Below, one piece after another: positions 30,587 to 38,138 of a stretch of 44,786 nt of DNA. The stretch covers positions 1 through 44,786 of the IMG/VR virus record IMGVR_UViG_3300028556_000016; one strand, written 5' to 3'. Every line of letters starts with the position of its first letter. Position 1 is the first letter of the stretch. The notes below the pieces were generated by a model. That model saw nothing but the letters and a program-made list of their open reading frames with translations. It was not told the origin of the DNA and did not search any database. Source of the DNA: a virus. Made by a program: the position numbers and the translations under genes.

Positions 30587-31848
30587 TGGCTGGACCGTGG
30601 GAAGAATACCAAGCCCAGACGCAGGGGCCGTGGACGCAATACCAAGCCGCTCCGCAACAGAAGTTTGGCTTGGGCGATACTTGGCCCGCCAAGCTTGCGA
30701 AGTCGATCTATAGCGCAGTCACATTGCCGGGCGACGTTTATCAAGGCAACGCTTCCGTCCCGCAGTCGGAGAACATGCCGGGTGGCGAGAATACTGACAA
30801 CATCGACCGTGTGACGAACCTTGCTGGCGTTATCTCTCCGGCCGCCAATGGCACCGTTGCTGGCAGCAAGGTCATTCCGCCAACTGCTCCGACACCGCAG
30901 GAACTAAAGTCTGCCGCCTCTGCTGGCTATGATGCCGCTCGATCCAGCGGCATTGAACTAAAGCCATCGTCGATGGAGAGCTTTGTTGCTAAAACAAAGT
31001 CAGACCTCAATTCCGATGGTCTTAATGAGGTTCTGGCTCCCAAGACGTTTGGCGTTCTCGAAAAGATGGGAACGCCCCCAGAGGGGGCCGCTGTTACGAC
31101 CAACGACTTTCGCACAATGCAGCGCGCCTTGGGTCATGCCGCAAAGTCACCAGACCCTACCGAACGCCTATCTGCCACGCGCGCCATCGAATCTCTGAAC
31201 AATCATCTTGAGAACATCCCCGCCTCCGATGTCGCCAAGGGAACGCCAGACGAGTTCGCTGGTGTGCTGGCGAAAATCAAAGAAGCCAATGCCAATTATG
31301 GCGCCTACAAGCGCGCCGAAACTATTTCTGGCCGAATGGATGCCGCTCAATTAAACGCCGCTGGCGCCAACTCGGGTCAGAACATCGACAATGCCATGCG
31401 CCAGCAGATCAAGGGCATTCTGAAAAGCCCTAAGCTGCGCTCAGGCTATTCCGCAGATGAACTTGAGCAGATGCGCAAGATCGTTGCAGGTACATCGGCC
31501 GGCAATGTCGTTCGCGGCGTCGGCAATCTGCTTGGCGGCGGCGGTGGCCTAGGTGCGCTCGCCTCTGCTGGCGCTGGGGCCTATGCCACCGGTGGTCCGG
31601 GGGCCGTGGCGCCGCTTATGGGTTATGGCGTGAAGCAACTTGGAAACAAGATGACGGCCAATCAGGTGTCCAAGCTGGAGGACATGATTAGATCTCGGTC
31701 GCCGCTTGGCCAAGCCCGCACGCCGGTATCTATTCCAGCTACTAATCCATACGCGGCGGCCATAGCCAGCGGCCAGCTTTCGATACCACAAATTCTTGGA
31801 CTGAACATTCCCGGCATAATGCCATTGCGCGCCAATCAGCAGCAGTAA
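30586..31848 (+). CDS. Putative ejection/internal virion protein 3 (420 residues)
   Basis: MAGPWEEYQAQTQGPWTQYQ, a repeated PW-x-Y/Q start typical of phage ejection proteins, then a helical middle (ELKSAASAGYDAARSSGIEL...) and a Gly/Ala-rich hydrophobic segment (about residues 310-350, GGGGGLGALASAGAGAYATG) that may enter membranes. Precedes the virion transglycosylase. Confidence 0.6.
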   Translation: MAGPWEEYQAQTQGPWTQYQAAPQQKFGLGDTWPAKLAKSIYSAVTLPGDVYQGNASVPQSENMPGGENTDNIDRVTNLAGVISPAANGTVAGSKVIPPTAPTPQELKSAASAGYDAARSSGIELKPSSMESFVAKTKSDLNSDGLNEVLAPKTFGVLEKMGTPPEGAAVTTNDFRTMQRALGHAAKSPDPTERLSATRAIESLNNHLENIPASDVAKGTPDEFAGVLAKIKEANANYGAYKRAETISGRMDAAQLNAAGANSGQNIDNAMRQQIKGILKSPKLRSGYSADELEQMRKIVAGTSAGNVVRGVGNLLGGGGGLGALASAGAGAYATGGPGAVAPLMGYGVKQLGNKMTANQVSKLEDMIRSRSPLGQARTPVSIPATNPYAAAIASGQLSIPQILGLNIPGIMPLRANQQQ

Positions 31849-31908
31849 AAGCGCAATAGGACCGCCCGTGAAGAATATTACAAGGCTGCAATAGATCAGA
31901 AATGCCAT
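31549..31908 (-). CDS. Possible antisense hydrophobic protein
   Basis: From ATG 31908: MAFLIYCSLVIFFTGGPIAL LLLLIGAQW has one strong membrane segment, preceded by AGGA. After about residue 30 the frame runs opposite the ejection protein gene and is basic and unlike a normal protein, so only the first part is suggestive. Weakly supported. Confidence 0.25.
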   Translation of the reverse strand: MAFLIYCSLVIFFTGGPIALLLLLIGAQWHYAGNVQSKNLWYRKLAAGYGRRVWISSWNRYRRAGLAKRRPRSNHVLQLGHLIGRHLVSKLLHAITHKRRHGPRTTGGIGPSASRGERT

Positions 31909-32564
31909 TCGATCCTGCTTACGCTGACTCAATATCAAATATCGAGTCCGGCGGCAATTACGGCATTCTCGGCCCGCTCACTAAATCCGGCGACCGTGCC
32001 TATGGCAAATATCAAGTCATGGGCCAGAATATCCCGGTATGGACCAAGGAAATCCTTGGCGCTCCCATGAGCCCCGAGGAATTCCTGAAGAACCCGCAGG
32101 CGCAGGATGCCGTGTTTCAGGGCAAGTTCGGCCAGTATGCCGACAAGTATGGCCCGGAGGGTGCCGCGCAAGCCTGGTTCGGCGGGCCAGGCGCTGTCGG
32201 CAAGACTGATCGCAAGGACCAATTAGGAACGTCTGTCGGCGCCTATGGCCAGAAGTTCATGGCAGGGCTTCCCCCACAGGCACAGGCCGCAACCGGGTCG
32301 CCACAGCCACCGCCGCAACAGCCATTACAGCCGCAGCCGTTAAATCTCGCCGCACAGGCGCCACAAGCGCAGCCGCAGCAATCTCCGCTGCCTGCTTATG
32401 GCTTCAGCCCGCAAGCGCAACCGGCGCAGCCTTTAGAACTGCCGCAGGCGCAGGTTCTCAATGCGCCGCAACTACAGCCGCTCATTCGTCAATTCAATCT
32501 CGCAAGAGCATTTCAGAAAATCCCGACGCCGCAAGGCTTCAAGGGATTTAGTTACCAAGGATAA
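31902..32564 (+). CDS. Virion-associated lytic transglycosylase (SLT domain)
   Basis: A 220-residue protein. Residues 1-120 fit the SLT lysozyme-like fold: ISNIESGGNYG with catalytic Glu15, YGKYQVMGQNIPVW, DAVFQGKFGQYADKYGPEGAAQAWFGGPGAV. The tail (about 125-190) is Pro/Gln/Ala rich and flexible. It likely makes a local hole in peptidoglycan during DNA entry. No signal peptide, as expected for a virion protein. Confidence 0.85.
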   Translation: MPFDPAYADSISNIESGGNYGILGPLTKSGDRAYGKYQVMGQNIPVWTKEILGAPMSPEEFLKNPQAQDAVFQGKFGQYADKYGPEGAAQAWFGGPGAVGKTDRKDQLGTSVGAYGQKFMAGLPPQAQAATGSPQPPPQQPLQPQPLNLAAQAPQAQPQQSPLPAYGFSPQAQPAQPLELPQAQVLNAPQLQPLIRQFNLARAFQKIPTPQGFKGFSYQG

Positions 32565-32567
32565 GCA

Positions 32568-33923
32568 ATGGCCCGTGGTTTACAGGTCTGGTCGCAAACA
32601 GCGGCCAGCAACAATAGTGCTGACTCCGGCGTGAACTGGGCCGAAGGCATGGCCCCTAGCGCTGTTAATGATAGCGCCCGCGCCGAGATGGCGTCGATGG
32701 CCAAATGGCGCGATGATAATAACGGCACGATTGCCACCACAGGAACGACCGCCGCCTATACCGTCACCAGCAATCAAGTCTCTACTGCAAACACTGACGG
32801 TTATACGCTCGCAGTAAAATTCCACGCCACCAATGACACGTCCGCTACGCTTGCGAGGGATACTGCACCAGCCGCCAATCTTCAGCTAATCGCTGGCACC
32901 AATGTCTCCGGCGGTGAGTTTCTTTCCGGCAGCATACACAAGTTCAAATATGATTCCGGTTCTACCGCGTGGGTGGCGCAGGGCGGGAATGCTATCGGCG
33001 CAAGCGCAATTTCGTCGAACAACATCGCGGCGGGTGCTGTTGCCTATTCCAAGATTCAGGCTGAGACAGCGGGGACTATCCTCGGCAATGGCGGCAGTAC
33101 GGCGGCACCACCCGCTGAATTGACAATCGGGCAGGGGCTTGTCGCTACATCGAATTCAATTACCGCCCCGGCGTTCCCCCCGACCGGCGCATTCAAGAAC
33201 CTTGTTATCAAGGTCGCGAGCACCACGACCGTTGCCGGCTCCGCCGATTACGCCACGCTCGCCACCAGCGGCAGCACTTCATTCATTACTGTTCCGCTGA
33301 CCGGCACCATCAACATGGCATCAACCGGGGTCGTCAACGGCATTGATACCGGCGCACTGACCGGGACGACAGTCTATGCGATCTATGGAATTGCCGCGAC
33401 ATCCACCAGCACGTCAGGCGGCTTCCTCGCATCGACATCATTCACCACGCCATTGATGCCAAGCGGCTATGCCTATAAGGCGCGGCTTGGTGCTGTTGTT
33501 ACAACGACAACGACAGGCACCCCGGCGCTCTATGGGTCATGGCAGTTCGGCCGCCGCGCTCAATATGTTCTGGGTCTTGCTGGTACCACTGTTGTTCCGA
33601 CGCTCAACAGCGGATCGCAGGGTAACCCCGCTTCCGGCCCATCTTGGTCAACGACCTCGACCACCAAACTGGTGCCGTCGAGCGCCTCTGAAATCTTCAT
33701 GACCATCGCCAGCGGATCGGGTGGTGGCGCTATCACTGTTGCGCCAAGCACGGCTTATGGCGTGAACAACTCCGTCACGATTGCCCCGCCCATGTTCTAT
33801 AGCGCGACGGCGGCCAGCGGCTCCATCTCGGGCTCAATGCTTCTTGAGTCCACCAACGTCTATTACGCCAGCAATGACGCCACCGCCGGGCTCTACTGCA
33901 ACGGCTGGGTCGATAACATCTGA
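32568..33923 (+). CDS. Tail fibre protein
   Basis: A 451-residue protein with a classic N-terminal attachment domain: VWSQTAASNNSADSGVNWAEGMAPSAVNDSARAEMASMAKWRDDNNG, then GTTAAYTVTSNQ...NTDGYTLAVKFHATNDTSATLA. The remainder is Ser/Thr/Gly-rich beta structure with a variable C-terminus that would bind the host. Together with the tailspike at 18274-21030 the phage has two adhesins. Confidence 0.8.
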   Translation: MARGLQVWSQTAASNNSADSGVNWAEGMAPSAVNDSARAEMASMAKWRDDNNGTIATTGTTAAYTVTSNQVSTANTDGYTLAVKFHATNDTSATLARDTAPAANLQLIAGTNVSGGEFLSGSIHKFKYDSGSTAWVAQGGNAIGASAISSNNIAAGAVAYSKIQAETAGTILGNGGSTAAPPAELTIGQGLVATSNSITAPAFPPTGAFKNLVIKVASTTTVAGSADYATLATSGSTSFITVPLTGTINMASTGVVNGIDTGALTGTTVYAIYGIAATSTSTSGGFLASTSFTTPLMPSGYAYKARLGAVVTTTTTGTPALYGSWQFGRRAQYVLGLAGTTVVPTLNSGSQGNPASGPSWSTTSTTKLVPSSASEIFMTIASGSGGGAITVAPSTAYGVNNSVTIAPPMFYSATAASGSISGSMLLESTNVYYASNDATAGLYCNGWVDNI

Positions 33924-34005
33924 TTTCTTCAGTCGCAGTTCTTCCGCGCAACCCGGACACTCCAGCGGGTTGGGCATTCCATCATGGTGATAGTGGTAAA
34001 TAGTC

Positions 34006-34665
34006 TTGGCTGATATTCCAGCGCTCATCGCCAAAAACTCCCAGAGATGGAAAGACTGCAAGCTTACACGCGGCCCTGAATTCGGGCAAGTTGCAAAACG
34101 GCTTATTGCAGCCCGCGCCCGCTATCAGGGCATTAGCGACAAAACCGGCGTTCCGTGGTTCGTGATTGCGGTCATCCATGAGCGCGAGGCCGGCCAGGAT
34201 TTCATGTGCAGCATTGCACAGGGAGACCAATGGAACAGGCGCTCAATCCACGAGCCGAAGGGCAGGGGGCCGTTCGGAAGCTTCGAGGAAGCCGCCTATG
34301 ACGCGCTCAACGATTGCCCGCCTTACGCCGCCAAATGGAAAGACTGGTCTGCTGGCGGCACTCTTACGCTTCTGGAGCAATACAATGGGCTTGGCTATGC
34401 CAACGCCGGCCGTCCATCGCCCTACATATGGTCTGGTACGGATCAGTACACGATCGGGAAAATTACAAAAGATCATGGACCGATTGAGCCGATTGTAGAT
34501 CGGCAGCTTGGTTGCGCTGGCCTGTTAGTCGCCATGGGCGTGGCGTTTGGTGAAGTCGTCATCCCGCCGCCGCCCGATGTGCCGCCAGTCGAACCGCAGG
34601 CCCCGGTCAATATCTGGGTCGCGCTATTCAAATTCATTCTCAGTCTGTTCAAAAAGGGGAATTAA
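34006..34665 (+). CDS. Endolysin (lysozyme-like) with C-terminal membrane tail
   Basis: A 219-residue protein starting at TTG 34006. VPWFVIAVIHEREAGQDF gives the catalytic Glu (59 or 61); downstream LNDCPPYAAKWKDW, LLEQYNGLGYANAG..SPYIWSGTDQYTIGKITKDH match a lysozyme family common in alphaproteobacterial phages. The C-terminus (PVNIWVALFKFILSLFKKGN) is a hydrophobic segment after a Pro-rich linker and could anchor the enzyme until release. First gene of the lysis block. Confidence 0.82.
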   Translation: MADIPALIAKNSQRWKDCKLTRGPEFGQVAKRLIAARARYQGISDKTGVPWFVIAVIHEREAGQDFMCSIAQGDQWNRRSIHEPKGRGPFGSFEEAAYDALNDCPPYAAKWKDWSAGGTLTLLEQYNGLGYANAGRPSPYIWSGTDQYTIGKITKDHGPIEPIVDRQLGCAGLLVAMGVAFGEVVIPPPPDVPPVEPQAPVNIWVALFKFILSLFKKGN

Positions 34666-34666
34666 G

Positions 34667-34777
34667 ATGCTTACTATCCTAGGCGACGTTGCGTTCTTTC
34701 TCGCTGGTGCCGTCTGTTATCATTTCTTCGCAACCAAAGTTCTTGGATATGTGAAGGACGCGGCGAGCAAACTCTAA
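34667..34777 (+). CDS. Small membrane protein in the lysis block (36 residues)
   Basis: MLTILGDVAFFLAGAVCYHF followed by FATKVLGYVKDAASKL: one membrane helix with a cationic C-terminus. It lies between endolysin and holin-like genes and shares one base with the next start. Possibly an antiholin or holin partner. Confidence 0.6.
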   Translation: MLTILGDVAFFLAGAVCYHFFATKVLGYVKDAASKL

Positions 34778-35166
34778 TGGGCATCCTCGACATCTTTGGC
34801 GCGGGGCCCGTTGCCACTGCTATTGATGACATCGTAAAGATGTTTCCAAATGCAGAACAGCGGCAGGCTGTCCAGCTAAAGCTACAAGACCTCACCCTGG
34901 CCATTGCAAACAATCAGGCCACCACCAATACGGCAGAAGCCAATACCGGCAGCCTGTTCCTTGCCGGCTGGCGTCCTTTTGTTGGCTGGGTAGCGGCTAT
35001 TGGGTTCACCTATAGCATCGCGCTACCAGTGGTTCACGGCCAACCACTTGATTCTCAGACATTGAATAACCTCCTATGGGGAATGCTGGGTCTGGGCGCC
35101 TATCGTAGCGGCGAGAAAATTGCCGGTGTCGCCACGACCGCGCTCAATAAGTTGCTCGGCAAATGA
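34777..35166 (+). CDS. Holin, GTA-type 3TM family
   Basis: A 129-residue protein. The GSLFLAGWRPFVGWVAAIGFTYSIALPVV part (about 55-85) matches the conserved GWRPFVGW region of GTA-type holins (PF11351-like), followed by a second hydrophobic stretch NNLLWGMLGLGAYRSGEKI. The N-terminus is an amphipathic helix. It would open the inner membrane at the end of infection so that the endolysin can act. Confidence 0.8.
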   Translation: MGILDIFGAGPVATAIDDIVKMFPNAEQRQAVQLKLQDLTLAIANNQATTNTAEANTGSLFLAGWRPFVGWVAAIGFTYSIALPVVHGQPLDSQTLNNLLWGMLGLGAYRSGEKIAGVATTALNKLLGK

Positions 35167-35393
35167 GCGACGAAGAACAACGTTCTCTCGGTCGCATAGA
35201 GGGATCACTCGACTCTATTACTGGAGAGCTTCGCCAAATCCGCGAGTTCATGATTCGCCATGAACATGAGGATCGAACGCAGTTTGCCGAAGTTAAATCA
35301 GACATCGCTAAAATCAATAAAAAGGTTCTCTTTGGGTCAGGCGCAGTCGCGACAATGATCTCTGTCGTCGGCATCTGGCTGAAAGGACATTGA
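35163..35393 (+). CDS. Lysis-block coiled-coil membrane protein (76 residues)
   Basis: MSDEEQRSLGRIEGSLDSIT... is a coiled coil, ending in one membrane helix (KKVLFGSGAVATMISVVGIWL). This arrangement is like XhlA/hemolysin-type or accessory holin proteins. Overlaps the holin by four bases. Confidence 0.65.
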   Translation: MSDEEQRSLGRIEGSLDSITGELRQIREFMIRHEHEDRTQFAEVKSDIAKINKKVLFGSGAVATMISVVGIWLKGH

Positions 35394-36110
35394 TTGAACC
35401 CAGCGAAAAAGCTGCTGTTCATTGATATTGAAACACACCCCGCAATTATAGCCAGTTGGTCGATAAGGGCGCCCTATGCCGGTGCAGTGTGGGTAGAGAG
35501 AAACACTTTCATCCTTTGTTTCTCTGCCAAGTGGGCGCACGAAAAGAAAGTGCGCGTTCATTCCCTCCCAGACTATCCAAGATACAAAAAAGACCGCTAC
35601 GACGACAAGCCTCTTTGCAAGGAACTGGCCCGCTATCTGGATGAAGCCGATATAGTTTGCGCCCATAACGGCGACCGCTTCGACTTGCCCCTAATCATGG
35701 GGCGGCTCTTTATGAATAACATAAGGGAGCCATCCCCGTTCGATCGCATTGATACGCTTAAGATTGCCAGACAATTCAAGCTCGACAGTCACAAGCTGGA
35801 TAATATCAGCCAGCAAAAGAGCGGCGAGCGTAAAATACCCAATACTGGCGGCCATCTTTGGCGCACCTGCGGCGAGGGCGACGATAAGTCATGGGCCAAG
35901 ATGTGCAGGTATTGCGCACACGATACCGAATTACTCGCGACCAGATATGAAGAACTCGCCCCCTGGAAGCGCAATCATCCTGCCCTCTTTAATTCCGGCT
36001 GCCCCGTGTGTGGATCGGACAACATCCATAGACGGGGCCGCGTAAGGCAAACACCTAAATTCCAATTTAATTGCCGTAGCTGCGGTCACTGGTGGACAGC
36101 AAAGCCATGA
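35394..36110 (+). CDS. RNase H-fold 3'-5' exonuclease with C-terminal zinc ribbon
   Basis: A 238-residue protein starting TTG 35394. Exonuclease motifs: LLFIDIETHP (Exo I, Asp and Glu), IVCAHNGDRFDLPLI (Exo II), DTLKIARQFKL, and RYCAHDTELL (Exo III). Residues about 203-233 form a zinc ribbon: SGCPVCGSDNIH...FNCRSCGHWW. Such predicted exonucleases occur in many phages, sometimes named ribonuclease H-like. Position after the lysis genes is unusual for a DNA or RNA metabolism enzyme. Confidence 0.8.
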   Translation: MNPAKKLLFIDIETHPAIIASWSIRAPYAGAVWVERNTFILCFSAKWAHEKKVRVHSLPDYPRYKKDRYDDKPLCKELARYLDEADIVCAHNGDRFDLPLIMGRLFMNNIREPSPFDRIDTLKIARQFKLDSHKLDNISQQKSGERKIPNTGGHLWRTCGEGDDKSWAKMCRYCAHDTELLATRYEELAPWKRNHPALFNSGCPVCGSDNIHRRGRVRQTPKFQFNCRSCGHWWTAKP

Positions 36111-36122
36111 CTGGGAGCGATC

Positions 36123-36305
36123 ATGAATACGAACGGGGAGGGCGGTGGCTTTCGCGCGACGGGTGACGCCGTTGAGTGCGAATTTGACGAGGAACAGAAC
36201 GATAAAATCTATGAATACTCCAGACGAGAATTGGTCCGGCGATGGCGAAAGCGACCCTTCAAATTACTTCGACGAGCCAGACCTATCCGAAGATGGAGAG
36301 GATGA
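36123..36305 (+). CDS. Doubtful small ORF overlapping an acidic gene (60 residues)
   Basis: MNTNGEGGGFRATGDAVECE... The first 30 residues look codable and acidic, but the last 95 bases overlap 36211-36309 in another frame and give an Arg-rich tail that looks like a frame shadow. A short real gene may end within the overlap. Confidence 0.3.
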   Translation: MNTNGEGGGFRATGDAVECEFDEEQNDKIYEYSRRELVRRWRKRPFKLLRRARPIRRWRG

Positions 36306-36309
36306 ATGA
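36211..36309 (+). CDS. Small very acidic protein (32 residues)
   Basis: MNTPDENWSGDGESDPSNYF plus DEPDLSEDGEDE, about 40 percent Asp/Glu, a composition seen in DNA-mimic-like or regulatory phage peptides. Its stop overlaps the next start codon (ATGA 36306-36309). Function unknown. Confidence 0.55.
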   Translation: MNTPDENWSGDGESDPSNYFDEPDLSEDGEDE

Positions 36310-36587
36310 ACCGGACACAAAAAGGGATGGACATGGATACTGGCGAAAGCGTGCCCCACAATGGAGAGTCATTGAATTCGTCAGTTATCGAGAATCTACA
36401 TCCGTCAGAGTCAGGGATTCGGGTCGAGCCAACACAGCGCATGATGGTCGTATTATCGGCCGACGAGCTGGCTGCGGCAATTTCTGAGGCCCACAAGGTC
36501 AAGGCAGATCCTACCGATTTCGCGCTCAAGAGCGCCAAGCTCATTTTAGATATTCTCCCGCCGCTCTATTACGAACCGCGTAAATGA
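36306..36587 (+). CDS. Hypothetical protein (93 residues)
   Basis: N-terminal half polar (MNRTQKGMDMDTGESVPHNG...), C-terminal half helical (MMVVLSADELAAAISEAHKV...SAKLILDILPPLYYEPRK). ATGA overlap upstream and four-base overlap downstream place it in the same transcript as the secreted protein that follows. Confidence 0.6.
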   Translation: MNRTQKGMDMDTGESVPHNGESLNSSVIENLHPSESGIRVEPTQRMMVVLSADELAAAISEAHKVKADPTDFALKSAKLILDILPPLYYEPRK

Positions 36588-36871
36588 AGCTCTGGCTTAT
36601 TCTGGTTCTGAGCGCAGCTTGCCTTGTTTTATTGATTGCCAAGTCCCCCGCCCACGAATGGTATGCGCCCGAGTGCTGCTCCGGTCGCGACTGTCACCCA
36701 GTCGATCAAACTGATCTGGTCGAGATTGATAATGGATGCTGGCGCCAGCTATCGACCGGCCTGAAGTTCTGCGGGTCGCAAGTTAAACCCTCCCAGGATA
36801 GACATTGGCATGTCTGCCATAACGCAGACGCCACTGTTCCGTATTGCGCCTATATCCAAAACGGCTCGTAG
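36584..36871 (+). CDS. Secreted Cys-rich protein (HEWY family-like, 95 residues)
   Basis: MKLWLILVLSAACLVLLIAK is a signal peptide with probable cleavage near SPAHA-like SPAH/E. The mature part begins HEWYAPECCSGRDCHPV and has seven further-spaced cysteines (CC, C, C, C, C, C), suited to disulfides in the periplasm. Similar HEWY/HAWY...CCSxxDC proteins occur in rhizobial chromosomes and phages. As the last late-operon gene it may be a lysogenic-conversion or exclusion factor. Mature protein exported by the host. Confidence 0.7.
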   Translation: MKLWLILVLSAACLVLLIAKSPAHEWYAPECCSGRDCHPVDQTDLVEIDNGCWRQLSTGLKFCGSQVKPSQDRHWHVCHNADATVPYCAYIQNGS

Positions 36872-36885
36872 GGCGTTTGTGTGAT

Positions 36886-36908
36886 GAATGTGAGCGGCAG
36901 CTACATTC
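36886..36908. terminator. Hairpin at the convergence of the two transcription units
   Basis: GAATGT (36886-36891) pairs with ACATTC (36903-36908), a one-base bulge (G36892), then AGC/GCT and a GGCA loop: nine pairs. It lies between the last plus gene (ends 36871) and the last minus gene (ends 36915). No strong T-run follows on either side, so it may be a weak or Rho-assisted bidirectional terminator. Confidence 0.5.
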
Positions 36909-36914
36909 TAATGA

Positions 36915-37097
36915 TTAAGTTTCTTTGTCCCAATTGCAGCTGCGTATTGCTTCCGCGAAACCACGCAATGCCGTTTGGCCGGGAACATCCATTTTCTTTT
37001 CGTCCATAAGTTTGGCTGTCTCGTCTGCCTTATCGGCAATAGCGAGAGCGGTTATCCTGCATATCGACTTAGTAAGAATATCTGGCTTGTCCATCAT
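36915..37097 (-). CDS. Hypothetical early protein (60 residues)
   Basis: MMDKPDILTKSICRITALAI... helical with a Lys/Glu segment. GGAAG lies before the ATG. Last gene of the minus-strand operon, ending beside the convergent hairpin. Function unknown. Confidence 0.65.
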   Translation of the reverse strand: MMDKPDILTKSICRITALAIADKADETAKLMDEKKMDVPGQTALRGFAEAIRSCNWDKET

Positions 37098-37107
37098 TCA
37101 CTTCCGA

Positions 37108-37272
37108 TTAAGTAATTACGTCCTGACATGCGCCGCTGAATTGTGTCTTGGTTGGCTTTTCTTTCCGTTCACAATAGGTAATCAGCTTATACCGTTTCAT
37201 ATAGATAGACGGCCAATCACTCCACCAGCGATGGCCCTCTTTGTCCTCATACAAATACCAAGTCTTTTCCAT
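37108..37272 (-). CDS. Hypothetical early protein (54 residues)
   Basis: MEKTWYLYEDKEGHRWWSDW..., compact and Trp/Tyr rich. The start at 37272 avoids the long overlap with the upstream gene; the frame is open up to 37413 but that part runs over 37283-37507. No family. Confidence 0.6.
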   Translation of the reverse strand: MEKTWYLYEDKEGHRWWSDWPSIYMKRYKLITYCERKEKPTKTQFSGACQDVIT

Positions 37273-37282
37273 TATCGACACG

Positions 37283-37507
37283 TTAGCGTTCGGCTCCGGT
37301 TTTCGGTAGTTCATCCAAAAGGCTCCCAAGTATATCAGCAAAACCACAATCGCATGGCTTGCCGGAGTCTTTCGCGCAGCTTGGGCGATGCCATCCATAC
37401 TCCCAAATTGCATCCTTCAAACGGTCTATTTCGCACCACGGACAGCCAGGATCCGTCCCCGATACGAGGACGGTCTGTGCAGATTTGATAAAGTGCTTAC
37501 AGTTCAT
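37283..37507 (-). CDS. Cys-rich early protein (74 residues)
   Basis: MNCKHFIKSAQTVLVSGTDP then CPWCEIDRLKDAIWEYGWHRPSC, and CDCGF: two CxxC/CxC-like pairs that could bind zinc, with a coiled helix between. Typical of small phage early genes with DNA- or protein-binding zinc knuckles. Confidence 0.6.
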   Translation of the reverse strand: MNCKHFIKSAQTVLVSGTDPGCPWCEIDRLKDAIWEYGWHRPSCAKDSGKPCDCGFADILGSLLDELPKTGAER

Positions 37508-37510
37508 TTT

Positions 37511-37738
37511 CTAGCCAGTAAGTGTTTCTTTGAACTTTTGCCAAAGCCCAATCATATGATCCGCAAGCTCGCTCACATCCTCTTTGGTGAGGGGGTTTTC
37601 CCGCCAGCCATTTGGCCAATCAATGCCGCCGTCATACCCCTCACTTAGTTCTAGTTCAGGATTGATGCCTATAATTCCGCGATTGGCGTAGGCGGTTCGA
37701 CCACTAGAAAACGTGATGGTGTCGCCATCAATTTTCAT
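37511..37738 (-). CDS. Hypothetical early protein (75 residues)
   Basis: MKIDGDTITFSSGRTAYANR begins a beta-rich half followed by an acidic C-terminal helix (LTKEDVSELADHMIGLWQKF). Looks like a small globular protein; GRTAYANRGIIGINPEL resembles a conserved segment in phage early proteins, but no function is known. Confidence 0.65.
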   Translation of the reverse strand: MKIDGDTITFSSGRTAYANRGIIGINPELELSEGYDGGIDWPNGWRENPLTKEDVSELADHMIGLWQKFKETLTG

Positions 37739-37740
37739 AT

Positions 37741-37953
37741 CTAGCTCCCGCCTGTTTGTGGGCCATGAACCGCCAACTCGATGTTTCGGATCACGTCATC
37801 GAGCGTGTTGGCGAGGGTTGTTTGCTCACGTCCGGCCTGACCATCCAGCCTGCGCGATAGCGCATGAGAGACCAGCGACAGCTTTTTGAGCGCGATGATA
37901 TCCATGCCCGACACAGTGATCGTCACGGTCGCCTTTTCAATTACCCCAAGCAT
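37741..37953 (-). CDS. Hypothetical early protein (70 residues)
   Basis: MLGVIEKATVTITVSGMDII then ALKKLSLVSHALSRRLD...LANTLDDVIRNIEL: a beta strand start followed by two helices. Overlaps the end of the upstream 52-residue gene. Function unknown. Confidence 0.6.
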   Translation of the reverse strand: MLGVIEKATVTITVSGMDIIALKKLSLVSHALSRRLDGQAGREQTTLANTLDDVIRNIELAVHGPQTGGS

Positions 37954-37956
37954 CGA

Positions 37957-38115
37957 TCACCTGTCTGTTAAAGGGCCATTAGCAATTGCGCGTAGCTTTT
38001 GGAGGATGACACAAAGCGGGCAATCATCGTCAAAAGCCCCGGCGTTGTGATTGTTGCCGTCCTCGTATTTCCGAATTAGCTTTTTAATGGCGGCCAGCAA
38101 CTTCTTTTCTTCCAT
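37957..38115 (-). CDS. Small early protein with a CPLC motif (52 residues)
   Basis: MEEKKLLAAIKKLIRKYEDG, then FDDDCPLCVILQKLRAIANG. One CxxC pair could bind metal as a dimer or form a disulfide. Its position between two well-supported genes and clean open frame support it. Confidence 0.6.
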   Translation of the reverse strand: MEEKKLLAAIKKLIRKYEDGNNHNAGAFDDDCPLCVILQKLRAIANGPLTDR

Positions 38116-38138
38116 GATGGTTGCTCATTTAGCGGCGG

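Noticed and set aside
33834-34061. Minus-strand frame with ECPGCAEELRL motif between tail fibre and endolysin
   Set aside because: Cys pair is suggestive, but half of the frame is antisense to the tail fibre end and no ribosome site is convincing.
36925-37488. 187-codon plus-strand frame at the end of the early operon
   Set aside because: Runs opposite three coupled minus-strand genes; no recognisable domain.
37506-37514. Extra copy of the operator half-site ATTTTCTAG
   Set aside because: A single 9-mer match is expected by chance about once in a few such genomes, it has no inverted partner nearby and lies at a start codon inside the operon.
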